Below the pieces are notes generated by a model. It searched no databases and had not been told where the DNA came from. It worked only from the letters and a program-made list of their open reading frames with translations. A stretch of 64,000 nt of DNA from Paracoccus beibuensis. Its GTDB lineage: Bacteria; Pseudomonadota; Alphaproteobacteria; Rhodobacterales; Rhodobacteraceae. Below are positions 19,620-28,108 of this stretch, piece by piece. Location: contig NZ_JAOTBD010000008.1 in assembly GCF_026162625.1 (NCBI RefSeq), forward strand, positions 81,753 through 145,752, read 5' to 3'. Positions within the stretch are counted from its first letter, which is position 1, and each line of letters opens with the position of its first letter. The translations under genes and the position numbers were made by a program.

Positions 19620-19641
19620 GAAGCGCCCAAAGGGGCGCTTC
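19620..19641 (+). terminator. Hairpin between convergent hemP and rluB
   Basis: A perfect 9-bp stem (GAAGCGCCC with its complement) closes an AAAG loop, 18 bp after the hemP stop and 25 bp beyond the rluB stop on the other strand. It could end both transcripts, although neither side has a long T run. Confidence 0.6.
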
Positions 19642-19666
19642 TGGTACCGCGGCCACCGCCGCCGGG

Positions 19667-21202
19667 TTATCCCCGCGGTGCGCGCGGGTTACCACCGGGC
19701 CGGGAACCGCCTGCCGGCCTGTCGCCCCGAGGCCCACCAAAGCCCTTGCCGCCGGCCGGACGTGGCTTCCCGCCGAACCCGCCCTTGCCGCCAGCAGCGC
19801 CACCGGGCGCATCGCCCCGCGGCTTGCCGAAAGGCTTGCGCGCCCCTTCAGTTGTGTCCCCGCGCGATTTGCCGAACGGCTTGCGACCTCCCTCCGCGTC
19901 TGCACGCGGCTTGCCGAACGGCTTCCGCCCAGCCTCATCTGCGTCTCCACGCGGCTTTGCGAAGGGCTTGCGTGCACCCTCGGGCGCGTCGCCCCGATGC
20001 TTGCTGACAGGTTTGCGGCCGTCCTCACCACCGGCACCACGCGGGCCGCCGAAGGGTTTGCGCCCTTCGCCCGGCTTGCCCGCGAACCGAGCGGGTCGCG
20101 CATCGTCATCCTGCCGGGGGCGCCCTGCGCCGAACTTGCGCTCTGCGCCCTCGCCGGCGGGCTTGTTCTTCCAACGCGGTTTGTCGCCCGCCTCCCTGGG
20201 ACGGTCGCCGAAAGCCGGACGCGCATCGCCCGGCTTTCCCTTGAAGCGCGGGCGCCCGGCGTCGTCGGGCTTGCCGCCCCAGTTGCGGGCCGGGCGGTCA
20301 CCGCCGCGATCCTCGTCCCGGGGACGAGAGGGGCGATCACCCAGCGGCTTGGCCCCGAACCGCCGGGGCCCGCCGTCTTCGCGCGGCGCCCCCTTGGCGC
20401 CTTCGGCACCCCGAGGCCGCATGGCACGCGGCTTGTCCTCGACCTCTCCGGTCAGCAGGCCGCCCAACTGGTCGCGCAGGACCTTGCGCTTGACCTCGAC
20501 CACCTCGTTCTTGTCCATCCCCGTCAGCTTGAAGGGCCCATAGCCGATGCGGATCAGCCGGTTCACCTGCAGGCCGACATGGGCCATGGCGCGGCGGATC
20601 TCTCGGTTCTTGCCTTCGCGGATGCCCACCGTCAGCCAGGCGTTGGCGCCCTGCTGGCTGTCCAGCTTGATCTCCATCGGCGCGAAATCCTCGCCCTCGA
20701 TGGTCACGCCCCGGCGCAGCGGATCGAAGGTCATGTCGCTCGGCGTGCCGTTCACGCGCACACGATAGCGGCGCAGCCAGCCGGTCGAAGGCAACTCCAG
20801 CCGGCGCTTCAGATCTCCGTCGTTGGTCAGCAGCAGCAGGCCTTCGGAATTGAGGTCCAGCCGGCCCACGGTCATCACCCGCGGCAGATCGCGCGGCAAC
20901 GCGTCAAAGACCGTCTGGCGACCCTTCTCGTCCGATTCGGACGTGATCAGCCCCAGCGGCTTGTAGTAAAGCCACAGCCGCGTCTCCTGCGGCTCGTCCA
21001 GCTTCTTGCCGTCGACGGTGATCCGGTCGGTGGGCAGGACGTCCAGGGCGGGGCTGTCGATCTTCTTGCCATTCACGCTGACGCGCCCCTCGACGATCAT
21101 CCGCTCGGCCTCGCGGCGGCTGGCGACGCCGGCACGGGCCATGACCTTGGCGATCCGGTCGGCGGTGGCGGGGGTCGGGCTGTCGGGGGTCTTGTCGGTC
21201 AT
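19667..21202 (-). CDS. rluB: 23S rRNA pseudouridine synthase RluB/RsuA family with long basic tail
   Basis: 511-residue protein. An S4 RNA-binding domain (about 15-60) is followed by the RsuA-type catalytic domain with GRLDLNSEGLLLL and catalytic D116, and the motif REGKNREIRRAM. The enzyme isomerises a uridine in 23S rRNA. After about residue 255 the sequence becomes a 257-residue Gly/Lys/Arg/Pro-rich tail of repeated RKPFGKPRGDA-like units, probably disordered and RNA-binding. Such tails are common in this family in alphaproteobacteria. ATG at 21202 starts the S4 domain region; the upstream open frame runs into tadA and is rejected. Confidence 0.92.
   Translation of the reverse strand: MTDKTPDSPTPATADRIAKVMARAGVASRREAERMIVEGRVSVNGKKIDSPALDVLPTDRITVDGKKLDEPQETRLWLYYKPLGLITSESDEKGRQTVFDALPRDLPRVMTVGRLDLNSEGLLLLTNDGDLKRRLELPSTGWLRRYRVRVNGTPSDMTFDPLRRGVTIEGEDFAPMEIKLDSQQGANAWLTVGIREGKNREIRRAMAHVGLQVNRLIRIGYGPFKLTGMDKNEVVEVKRKVLRDQLGGLLTGEVEDKPRAMRPRGAEGAKGAPREDGGPRRFGAKPLGDRPSRPRDEDRGGDRPARNWGGKPDDAGRPRFKGKPGDARPAFGDRPREAGDKPRWKNKPAGEGAERKFGAGRPRQDDDARPARFAGKPGEGRKPFGGPRGAGGEDGRKPVSKHRGDAPEGARKPFAKPRGDADEAGRKPFGKPRADAEGGRKPFGKSRGDTTEGARKPFGKPRGDAPGGAAGGKGGFGGKPRPAGGKGFGGPRGDRPAGGSRPGGNPRAPRG
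19815..20065 (-). repeat. In-frame imperfect tandem repeats encoding the RluB tail
   Basis: Within rluB, units reading RKPFGKPRGDA, with variants RKPFAKPRGDA, RKPFGKPRADA, RKPFGKSRGDT and RKPFGGPRGAG, recur every 14-16 codons, about 45 bp. The DNA copies are similar enough to expect unit gain or loss by slippage. Confidence 0.75.
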
Positions 21203-21319
21203 GCGCGTCTCCTTCGCATCTCTGCGGGGCAAAGAGGGGTTCTTACGCCCAACGCCCAGGTGAGGGAAGCGTTTCTTTCCCCCGCTTGCGCGCATCCGGG
21301 CGGCTTGCGACAAGCAGGC

Positions 21320-21772
21320 ATGACCCGGTTCACGTCCCACATGCAGCAGGCCTTGGCCGAGGCCCAGGCGGCCGCCCTTCGCGGCGAAGTTCCCGTGGGT
21401 GCCGTCGTCACAAGTCCGGGTGGCCGCGTGGTCGCAGCCGCCGGAAACCGCACGCGTGAACTGTCGGACCCGACCGCCCATGCCGAGATCCTGGCCATCC
21501 GCGCCGCCTGCGCGGCACTCGGCTCCGAGCGCCTGCCGGGCCACGACCTGTGGGTGACGCTGGAGCCCTGCCCCATGTGCGCCGCGGCGATTTCGGCCGC
21601 CCGCATCGCGCGCCTTTATTACGGGGCCGCCGACCTGCGGATGGGCGGCGTCGCCCATGGCGCGCAGGTCTTCCGTCATGCGCAGTGCCACCACAGGCCG
21701 CAGGTCTATGACGGGCTTTCCGCACCCGAATCGCAACGCCTGCTGCAGGAGTTCTTTGCCGCCCGCCGATGA
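21320..21772 (+). CDS. tadA: tRNA-specific adenosine deaminase TadA
   Basis: 150-residue zinc deaminase converting A34 to inosine in tRNA-Arg(ACG). The active site TAHAEIL has the zinc ligand H54 and catalytic E56, and EPCPMCAAA supplies C84 and C87. Length and motif spacing fit TadA. It is divergent from rluB and ends 49 bp before a tRNA-Gly gene. Confidence 0.95.
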   Translation: MTRFTSHMQQALAEAQAAALRGEVPVGAVVTSPGGRVVAAAGNRTRELSDPTAHAEILAIRAACAALGSERLPGHDLWVTLEPCPMCAAAISAARIARLYYGAADLRMGGVAHGAQVFRHAQCHHRPQVYDGLSAPESQRLLQEFFAARR

Positions 21773-21821
21773 CGCGTCAGCGCTTGAACCTCCCGGCGGA
21801 CCTGCTTATACACGGGCTCGC

Positions 21822-21895
21822 GCGGGTGTTGTGTAATGGTAAGACCCTAGCCTTCCAAGCTAGAGATACGGGTTCGATTCCCGTCACCCGCTCCA
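21822..21895 (+). tRNA. tRNA-Gly (TCC anticodon)
   Basis: A cloverleaf can be drawn: acceptor GCGGGTG pairs with CACCCGC, the D arm includes AATGGTAAG, the anticodon stem CTAGC/GCTAG holds loop CTTCCAA with anticodon TCC at 21854-21856, and the T arm is CGGGTTCGATTCCCG. The mature 3-prime CCA is encoded at 21893-21895. It lies between tadA and the convergent pheT. Confidence 0.96.
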
Positions 21896-21975
21896 ACCCT
21901 TCAAGATCAGGCAACGCCGTTTGGACCAATGGACGTCCAGGGGCTGCCCGCCCCCGGCGCTGAACCCGCGCGCCC

Positions 21976-24363
21976 TCAGGCGCGCAGGTGTCCTCCCGTT
22001 GCCTTCTCGACCTTCTCGACGATCTTGCGGCCCACGGCCTCGATCTCGGCATCGGTCAGCGTCCTGTCGCGCGGCTGCAGCCTGACCGAGATCGCGATCG
22101 ACTTGCGCCCCTCATCGAGCCCCGTGAACTGGTCGAAGACCGACACCTGCTGGATCAGCGCCTTGTCAGCCCCCGCGGCGGCATTCACCAGCGTCAGCGC
22201 CTCGACCTGCGGGTCTACGACAAAGGCGAAGTCACGCTCGACCGCCTGCAGCTCCGACAGCTCGAGCGCGGGGCGCGTCGGGGTCTTGACTTTCGGGAAT
22301 GGCACGGCCGCCAGGTGGATCGTGAAGCCCACGGCCGGGCCCTTCACGTCCATCTGGCGCAGCACCTTGGGATGGATCTCGCCAAAGGTGGCCAGCACGT
22401 TCGGACCAAGCGCGATGTTGCCAGCGCGGCCCGGATGCCACCAGCCGTCCAGCTTGCGGTTCACCTGCGCGCGGGCGGGCGCGCCCATGGCCTGCAGGAT
22501 CGCCTCGGCATCGGCCTTGGCGTCATAAAGGTCCACCTTGCGGCGGCTGCCGAAGGGGTCACGCGGCGCGATCTGCCCGACCAGCAGGCCGCTGATCCGC
22601 ATCGCCTGGTCGCCCGGTTCGCCACCGCTGAAGACCGGTCCCAGTTCGAACAGCGCCAGGTCGCCGAAGCCGCGCGCCTGGTTCCGCGCGGCGGCCGCCA
22701 GAAGACCCGGCAGAAGGTCGGGCCGCAGATGCGACATCTCGCTGCTGATCGGGTTCTCGACCCGAACCGCATCCGCGCCGCCGCCGAACAGCAACGCCGC
22801 GGCCTGGTCGATGAAGCTGTAGGTCACGCACTCGTTGTACCCCAGCGCCGCAGCCATCCGCCGCGCCGTCTTTTCGCGCGTCTGCAGCGGCGTCAGCACC
22901 GGCTGCGGAACGCCCGCCTGCGGGCGCGGCAGCGGCTTGCCCTGCAACTTCGTCAGGCTGGCGACGCGGGCGATCTCCTCGACCAGGTCGGCCTCGCCCA
23001 AAACGTCGGGGCGCCAGGGAGGCACATGGGCCATGTTGCCGTCCAGCCGGAAACCAAGCGCCTCCAGCGTGGCGCGCTGCTCGGCCTCTGGGATGTCCAT
23101 GCCGACAAGGCTGGTCGTGCGCAACGCATCCAGCCGATAGGCGCGATCCGTGTCGGGCAGCGCCCCGGCGGTCACCACCTCCGATGCCTCGCCACCGCAC
23201 AGGTTCATGACCATGCGCGTCGCCAGCTCCAGCCCCGGTAGGGTGAAGGCGGGGTCGATCCCGCGCTCGAAGCGATAGCGGGCATCGCTGTTGATCTTCA
23301 TCGCCCGCCCTGTGGCGGCGGTGCTGATCGGATCGAAATAGGCAGCCTCGATGAAGACCTCGGTCGTGTCGGCCGACGCGCCGGAGGCCGCGCCGCCCAT
23401 CACGCCCGCGATGCTTTCCGGGCCGGTGTCGTCGCAGATCACCACCGCGCCTTCGGGCAGCGCATAGGTCTTGTCGTCCAGCGCCACCAGTTCCTCGTCC
23501 GGCTGCGCGGCACGCAGCACCAGGTCGCCCTGCACCTTGGCGGCATCGAAGACATGGAGCGGGCGGTTCAGGTCGAAGGTGAAGAAGTTCGTGATGTCCA
23601 CCAGCGCATTGATCGGACGCAGGCCGATGGCGCGCAGCCGCTTCTGCAGCCACTCGGGCGAGGCGCCGTTCCTGACGCCGCGCACCACGCGGCCTGCGAA
23701 GAAAGGCGCCTTGGCGGCCACCGCATCGTCGATGGTCACGGCGATCGGGCACGGGAAAGACGCGTCGACCCGCGCGACCTCGACCGGCTTCAGGACGCCC
23801 AGCCCCCGCGCCGCCAGATCGCGGGCGATGCCGTGCACCCCCAGCGCATCGGGACGGTTCGGAGTGATCTTGATATGGATCATCGGGTCGATCTTTTGGG
23901 GCGCGTTCTGCGCCAGCCAGTCGACGAATTTCTGGCCGACCTCACCCGAGGGCAACTCAATGATGCCGTCATGCTCCTCGGACAGCTCCAGCTCTCGTTC
24001 GGAGGCCATCATGCCGTGGCTTTCGACGCCGCGGATCTTGCCCACGCCAAGCGTCGTGTCGATGCCGGGAACATAGTCACCGGGCTTGGCCAGCACGACC
24101 GTGATGCCGGTCCGGGCGTTCGGCGCGCCGCAGACGATCTGCTTTTCGCCCTCGTCCGTCATCACGCGGCAGACGCGCAGGCGGTCGGCGTCGGGATGCT
24201 GCTCGGCATGCTCGATCCGCGCCAGCGTGAAGGTGCCAAGCCTGGCGGCGGGATCGACGATCTCCTCGACCTCCAGCCCCAGGTCGGTCAGCGCCTCGGC
24301 GATCCGATCGAGGGTTGCGGTGGTGTCGAGATGCTCCTTGAGCCAGGAGAGGGTGAACTTCAT
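21976..24363 (-). CDS. pheT: Phenylalanine-tRNA ligase beta subunit
   Basis: 795-residue subunit of the heterotetrameric enzyme that charges tRNA-Phe. It begins MKFTLSWLKEHLDT, has the EMAP-like tRNA-binding domain (about 40-150, with IVCGAPNARTG), the B3/B4 editing domain, B5, the class II-like core and a C-terminal anticodon-binding FDX-ACB domain ending LQPRDRTLTDAEIEAVGRKI. The length matches the family. It is separated from pheS by about 2.6 kb of unrelated small genes, whereas many bacteria keep pheST adjacent. Confidence 0.96.
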   Translation of the reverse strand: MKFTLSWLKEHLDTTATLDRIAEALTDLGLEVEEIVDPAARLGTFTLARIEHAEQHPDADRLRVCRVMTDEGEKQIVCGAPNARTGITVVLAKPGDYVPGIDTTLGVGKIRGVESHGMMASERELELSEEHDGIIELPSGEVGQKFVDWLAQNAPQKIDPMIHIKITPNRPDALGVHGIARDLAARGLGVLKPVEVARVDASFPCPIAVTIDDAVAAKAPFFAGRVVRGVRNGASPEWLQKRLRAIGLRPINALVDITNFFTFDLNRPLHVFDAAKVQGDLVLRAAQPDEELVALDDKTYALPEGAVVICDDTGPESIAGVMGGAASGASADTTEVFIEAAYFDPISTAATGRAMKINSDARYRFERGIDPAFTLPGLELATRMVMNLCGGEASEVVTAGALPDTDRAYRLDALRTTSLVGMDIPEAEQRATLEALGFRLDGNMAHVPPWRPDVLGEADLVEEIARVASLTKLQGKPLPRPQAGVPQPVLTPLQTREKTARRMAAALGYNECVTYSFIDQAAALLFGGGADAVRVENPISSEMSHLRPDLLPGLLAAAARNQARGFGDLALFELGPVFSGGEPGDQAMRISGLLVGQIAPRDPFGSRRKVDLYDAKADAEAILQAMGAPARAQVNRKLDGWWHPGRAGNIALGPNVLATFGEIHPKVLRQMDVKGPAVGFTIHLAAVPFPKVKTPTRPALELSELQAVERDFAFVVDPQVEALTLVNAAAGADKALIQQVSVFDQFTGLDEGRKSIAISVRLQPRDRTLTDAEIEAVGRKIVEKVEKATGGHLRA

Positions 24364-24554
24364 GGCGACGTCTTTCCAGGTCCGGCCCACAGGTGACGAT
24401 TTGCGGGACTTTGCAGCCTTGAACCGCGCCACGGCCCAAGGGTCAAGCCGCAACGACGGTTTTCGCGCGGTCCGGCGGGCGTTTGTCGCGCTTGCGGCGG
24501 CCGTCGGCCGGTGCCACGGTGCGCGCGAACCCGCACCGCCGAAGAGGTAACGTC

Positions 24555-25781
24555 ATGAGACGCGTTCTGAGACTGCTTCCCCCGGCCCTTCTGGCGGCAT
24601 GGCCGATGGCCGCCCCGGCACAAGAGGTTGTGCCGTTCTGTTCGGGGCAGCCGGCCGTCTGGCTGGGCGGCGCAGGCGACACCAGCGACATCAGCACGGC
24701 GGCAGCCGCGCTGGCGCAACGCATGGACGCATCCGACGCGGACAACACCTACGCGGTCATTCGGGTCAGCGGCGCCATGCAGGCCCTGCGGATCGAGGCC
24801 GAGGGGGTCGGCACCGGCGACCCGCTGATCCGGCTGGAGACGCCCGACGGCGACCTGCTGGCCGAGAACGACGACGCGGTCGGCCTCTCGTCGCGGATCG
24901 AGCAGTCGGTCGGTCCGGGCGATTATTGCGTGCGGTTGCTGCCGGTCGGCAACGCGGGCGTGACGGCGATGCTGCAGGTGACGACGCCCGAGATGCCGCC
25001 CCTGCTGAGCGAGGCCGCGGGCAGCGACATCGCCGCGTGCACCGCAGAGACCGAGGCCGAGCCGCTGGCCGAAGGCCCGCTCGAGGCCGCCCTGCCCGCC
25101 GAGGCGCGGACGGACGGCACGCCGCGCTATCTGCGCTTCAGCGTGGGCGACGGCGTGCCCCTGACGCTGCGCGCGGTCAGCGAGGGGCTGGATCCGAATA
25201 TGGTTCTTTTTGACAGGGCGGGCAGTCAGGTCGCGGCCAACGACGATGCCGACGGGCTGAACGCGCGGCTGGATTTCCCCTCGGGCCTTGCGGCGGGCGA
25301 CTATTGCCTTGGCGTGGCGCCGATTGCGGCGGGTGAGGGTACGATCACGGTCTCGGCCGCGGCGCTGGACCGCGACGTCTATCTGCGCGACGCTTGGCGG
25401 CGCGGAGAGTTGCCGCCGCCCTTCGACGGCGACGTGCCGATGCAGCCCATCGACCTTGCCGCCGATGCCCAGACGATCGTGCTCCAGGACGGCAGCGCGC
25501 AATGGCTGACCTTCACGCTGGAACGCGAGACGGCCCTGATCGTCAGCGCGCACGGGGGCCTCGTCGGCGTGGACAGCAAGCTGGCGCTTTTCGCCGACAA
25601 CGGAACCGTGGTCGCGCAGGACGACGATTCGGCGGGCGAGCTGGATGCCCGCCTGGGGCCGGTCGTCCTTCAGCCAGGGCGGTATCGGATGGCGCTGACC
25701 GACGTGAACCGCCCCGACCAGCCCGGCGCGCCGATTCGGCCGGTCGCCCTGGTTTTCGAACGGTTCGAGCGCGTCGAATAA
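24555..25781 (+). CDS. Secreted protein with three PPC/DVUA0089-like beta repeats
   Basis: 408-residue exported protein: signal peptide about 1-22 (cleaved near APAQE), then three related modules near residues 55-145, 180-265 and 305-400. Each has a strand ending in an acidic turn (AENDDAVG, AANDDADG, AQDDDSAG) followed by a G-D/R-Y-C/R strand (GDYCVRLLPVG, GDYCLGVAPIA, GRYRMALTDV), the pattern of pre-peptidase C-terminal-like beta domains. No enzymatic domain accompanies them. Such modules bind calcium or partner proteins outside the cell. ATG at 24555 follows GAGG. Divergent from pheT. Function unknown. Confidence 0.75.
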   Translation: MRRVLRLLPPALLAAWPMAAPAQEVVPFCSGQPAVWLGGAGDTSDISTAAAALAQRMDASDADNTYAVIRVSGAMQALRIEAEGVGTGDPLIRLETPDGDLLAENDDAVGLSSRIEQSVGPGDYCVRLLPVGNAGVTAMLQVTTPEMPPLLSEAAGSDIAACTAETEAEPLAEGPLEAALPAEARTDGTPRYLRFSVGDGVPLTLRAVSEGLDPNMVLFDRAGSQVAANDDADGLNARLDFPSGLAAGDYCLGVAPIAAGEGTITVSAAALDRDVYLRDAWRRGELPPPFDGDVPMQPIDLAADAQTIVLQDGSAQWLTFTLERETALIVSAHGGLVGVDSKLALFADNGTVVAQDDDSAGELDARLGPVVLQPGRYRMALTDVNRPDQPGAPIRPVALVFERFERVE

Positions 25782-25868
25782 CTCCGGACCTTGTCCGTAC
25801 GCCGGGGCTTCCTATCTGAGGATCATGGGCCCCCGTGGCCCCGAACAAGCGGCAGGAGCCCAGAACGG

Positions 25869-26168
25869 ATGGATACGCAACGCGAATTGCTGATCGAGCA
25901 GCGGGTGGCCAACGAGGCCAAGTCGCCGGTCGTGGCCTATCTGCTGCTGATCTTCCTCTGGGGCTTCGGCGTGCACCGCATGTATCTGGGCCGCTGGATC
26001 AGCGGGATGATCATGCTGGCGATCTGGGGCATCGGCTGGCTGACGACTCCGATCCTGATCGGCTGGCCCGCCGTGGGCTTTGTCGTCCTGTGGTGCGTGA
26101 TCGACCTGTTCCTGATCCCCGGCATGATCGCCTCCGATCGCGAAGACATCCGGCGGCGGCTGCGCTGA
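25869..26168 (+). CDS. TM2-domain membrane protein (copy 1)
   Basis: 99-residue inner-membrane protein with the TM2 pattern: SPVVAYLLLIFLWGFGVHRMYLGRWISGMIML, then a second helix pair and VIDLFLIPGMI. The charged N-terminal segment MDTQRELLIEQRV precedes the first helix. Function of the family is unknown. The next gene is a paralogue sharing the same layout, so this is a tandem duplication. The start at 25869 is supported by that paralogue; an upstream extension has no counterpart. Confidence 0.82.
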   Translation: MDTQRELLIEQRVANEAKSPVVAYLLLIFLWGFGVHRMYLGRWISGMIMLAIWGIGWLTTPILIGWPAVGFVVLWCVIDLFLIPGMIASDREDIRRRLR

Positions 26169-26262
26169 CGGCATGGCGCAGTTAACGCCGTCGTGATCTT
26201 CCCCTTGATCCCGGCATCCCGACAGGTGCAATCCTCGGTGGCATTTTCACCAGGAGCATCCG

Positions 26263-26607
26263 ATGCAGCTTGATACCCAGCAGCAGATTCTGATCGAACA
26301 GCGCGTCACGAACGACGCGAAATCGCCGGTCATCGCCTACCTTCTTCTTCTGTTCCTCGGCGGCTTCGGGGCGCACCGCTTCTATCTTGGCAAGACGGGA
26401 ACCGGCGTCGCGATGCTGCTTCTCTGGATCTTCGGATGGCTGACGTTCGTCCTGGGGATCGGCCTGATCGCCCTTGCCGCCGTCGGCATCTGGGCCTTCG
26501 TCGACCTGTTCCTGATCCCCGGCCTGATCCGGCAGGACCAGGACCGCCTGCGCACGCGACTGGCGTCCGAAATGGAGATGCGCGCCGCGCCTGCCCTGGC
26601 CGGTTGA
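26263..26607 (+). CDS. TM2-domain membrane protein (copy 2)
   Basis: 114-residue paralogue of the preceding gene. It starts MQLDTQQQILIEQRV and has the TM2 core AYLLLLFLGGFGAHRFYLGK, a Gly-rich second helix and FVDLFLIPGLIRQDQDRLR. It lies 94 bp after copy 1 on the same strand and ends with a longer charged tail. Family function unknown. Confidence 0.85.
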   Translation: MQLDTQQQILIEQRVTNDAKSPVIAYLLLLFLGGFGAHRFYLGKTGTGVAMLLLWIFGWLTFVLGIGLIALAAVGIWAFVDLFLIPGLIRQDQDRLRTRLASEMEMRAAPALAG

Positions 26608-26660
26608 TCGCACGGGTGGATGGGGCGCTTGGCCTGCGCCGGTACGGACGACCGGCGCGC

Positions 26661-26951
26661 CTATTCCGTCCGTTCCGCCAGCATCCCGGTTTTGCCCATG
26701 CGATAGAGTTGCACCTCGCGCCACAGCTTCAGCGACGGCTTCATCAGGAACATGACCGAGCCGATGGTGAACATCCACGTTCCGGGCGTCTGCAGGCTTT
26801 CGTAGAAGAACAGGATCGAACCGATCAGGAAGGACACGGCGGCGCCGAAGTCGACGGCGGTATGCACCAGTTCGACCCGGGCATACAGCCGGCGCGTGGC
26901 CGCGCTGGCCTCGCGCCGGTGCTGGTGGAAGGCGCCAGGCCAGAAGCTCAC
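26661..26951 (-). CDS. YrhK-domain small membrane protein
   Basis: 96-residue protein with two predicted helices, [19 protein letters not shown] and [19 protein letters not shown], matching the YrhK domain, which has no known role. It starts with GTG at 26951, overlapping the pheS stop (GTGA), so it is translated from the pheS transcript. Confidence 0.78.
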   Translation of the reverse strand: MSFWPGAFHQHRREASAATRRLYARVELVHTAVDFGAAVSFLIGSILFFYESLQTPGTWMFTIGSVMFLMKPSLKLWREVQLYRMGKTGMLAERTE

Positions 26952-28030
26952 CGGCTGAGGCCACCGGCGATGCTGGGCACGTCACCCGCCGCGAAACCAT
27001 AGTGGCGCAGCCAGCGCAGGTCGGATTCGAAGAACGCCCGCAGGTCGGGAATACCGTATTTCAGCATCGCGATGCGGTCGATGCCCATGCCGAATGCGAA
27101 GCCCTGCCACTGGTCGGGATCGACGCCGCCGTCGCGCAGCACGTTCGGGTGGACCATGCCGGACCCCAGGATCTCCAGCCAGGAATTGCCCTCGCCGATC
27201 TTCAGCTGGCCGCCCTCCCAGGAACAGCGGATGTCCACCTCGGCCGAGGGTTCGGTGAACGGGAAGTGCGAGGCACGGAAGCGCAATTCGACCGAGGGCA
27301 CCTCGAAGAACGTGCGGCAGAATTCCTCGAGTGTCCACTTCAGCTGCGCCATGCTGATGTCGCGATCGATGGCCAAGCCCTCGATCTGGTGGAACATCGG
27401 CGTGTGCGTCTGGTCCATGTCCATGCGATAGACACGGCCGGGCGCGATGACCCGGATCGGGGCGCCCTGCGCCTGCATGGTGCGGATCTGCACGGGCGAG
27501 GTATGGGTGCGCAGAACGTGCGGCGGGCGGTCGTCGCCCGGTGCACGGTGCATGAAGAAGGTGTCATGCTCCTGCCGCGCGGGATGTTCGGGCGCGATGT
27601 TCAGCGCGTCGAAGTTGTACCAGTCGCTTTCGACCTGCGGCCCTTCGGCCACGGCAAAGCCCATGTCGGCGAAGATGGCCGTCACCTCGTCGGTGACCTG
27701 GCTGATCGGATGGATCGTGCCCTGGCGGCGCGGGCGGCCCGGCAGCGTCACGTCCAGCCATTCGTCCTTCAGCCGCGCGTCCAGCGCCGCATCCTCAAGC
27801 GACAGCTTGCGGGCGCGAAGGGCGGCGTCGATCTCGTCCCGGATCTCGTTCAGGGCGCGGCCGGTGGTCCGACGCTCCTCGGGGGTCATCTTGCCCAGTT
27901 CGCGCACCTTCAGACTGATCTCGCCCTTCTTGCCAAGGGCGGCCAGGCGCACGTCCTCGATCTGGGCGGGGTCGGCGGCAGAGTTGATGCGGTCAAGCCA
28001 TTGCTGGCGCAGCGGGGTCAGATCGTCCAT
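26948..28030 (-). CDS. pheS: Phenylalanine-tRNA ligase alpha subunit
   Basis: 360-residue catalytic subunit. An N-terminal coiled-coil arm (about 1-85) precedes the class II synthetase core with [19 protein letters not shown], the motif 2 region and the motif 3 segment [19 protein letters not shown]. The ATG at 28030 matches the family start; two codons earlier reading MRPP are possible but lack support. It is followed by a YrhK gene and stands apart from pheT. Confidence 0.96.
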   Translation of the reverse strand: MDDLTPLRQQWLDRINSAADPAQIEDVRLAALGKKGEISLKVRELGKMTPEERRTTGRALNEIRDEIDAALRARKLSLEDAALDARLKDEWLDVTLPGRPRRQGTIHPISQVTDEVTAIFADMGFAVAEGPQVESDWYNFDALNIAPEHPARQEHDTFFMHRAPGDDRPPHVLRTHTSPVQIRTMQAQGAPIRVIAPGRVYRMDMDQTHTPMFHQIEGLAIDRDISMAQLKWTLEEFCRTFFEVPSVELRFRASHFPFTEPSAEVDIRCSWEGGQLKIGEGNSWLEILGSGMVHPNVLRDGGVDPDQWQGFAFGMGIDRIAMLKYGIPDLRAFFESDLRWLRHYGFAAGDVPSIAGGLSR

Positions 28031-28108
28031 CGGGGGCCTCATTCCAGTTGGCCCCGCGTTAGCATGGGTGGGCGCGCGGGGAAAGCCTGTCCCCCGCGCG
28101 CCAAGGCG

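Noticed and set aside
19815..20065. Repeated DNA considered as a CRISPR-like or satellite array
   Set aside because: Units are in frame and encode the RluB tail; there are no spacers.
21822..21895. tRNA-Gly as an integration site
   Set aside because: The downstream gene is pheT with normal composition, and no integrase or repeated tRNA 3-prime end was found.
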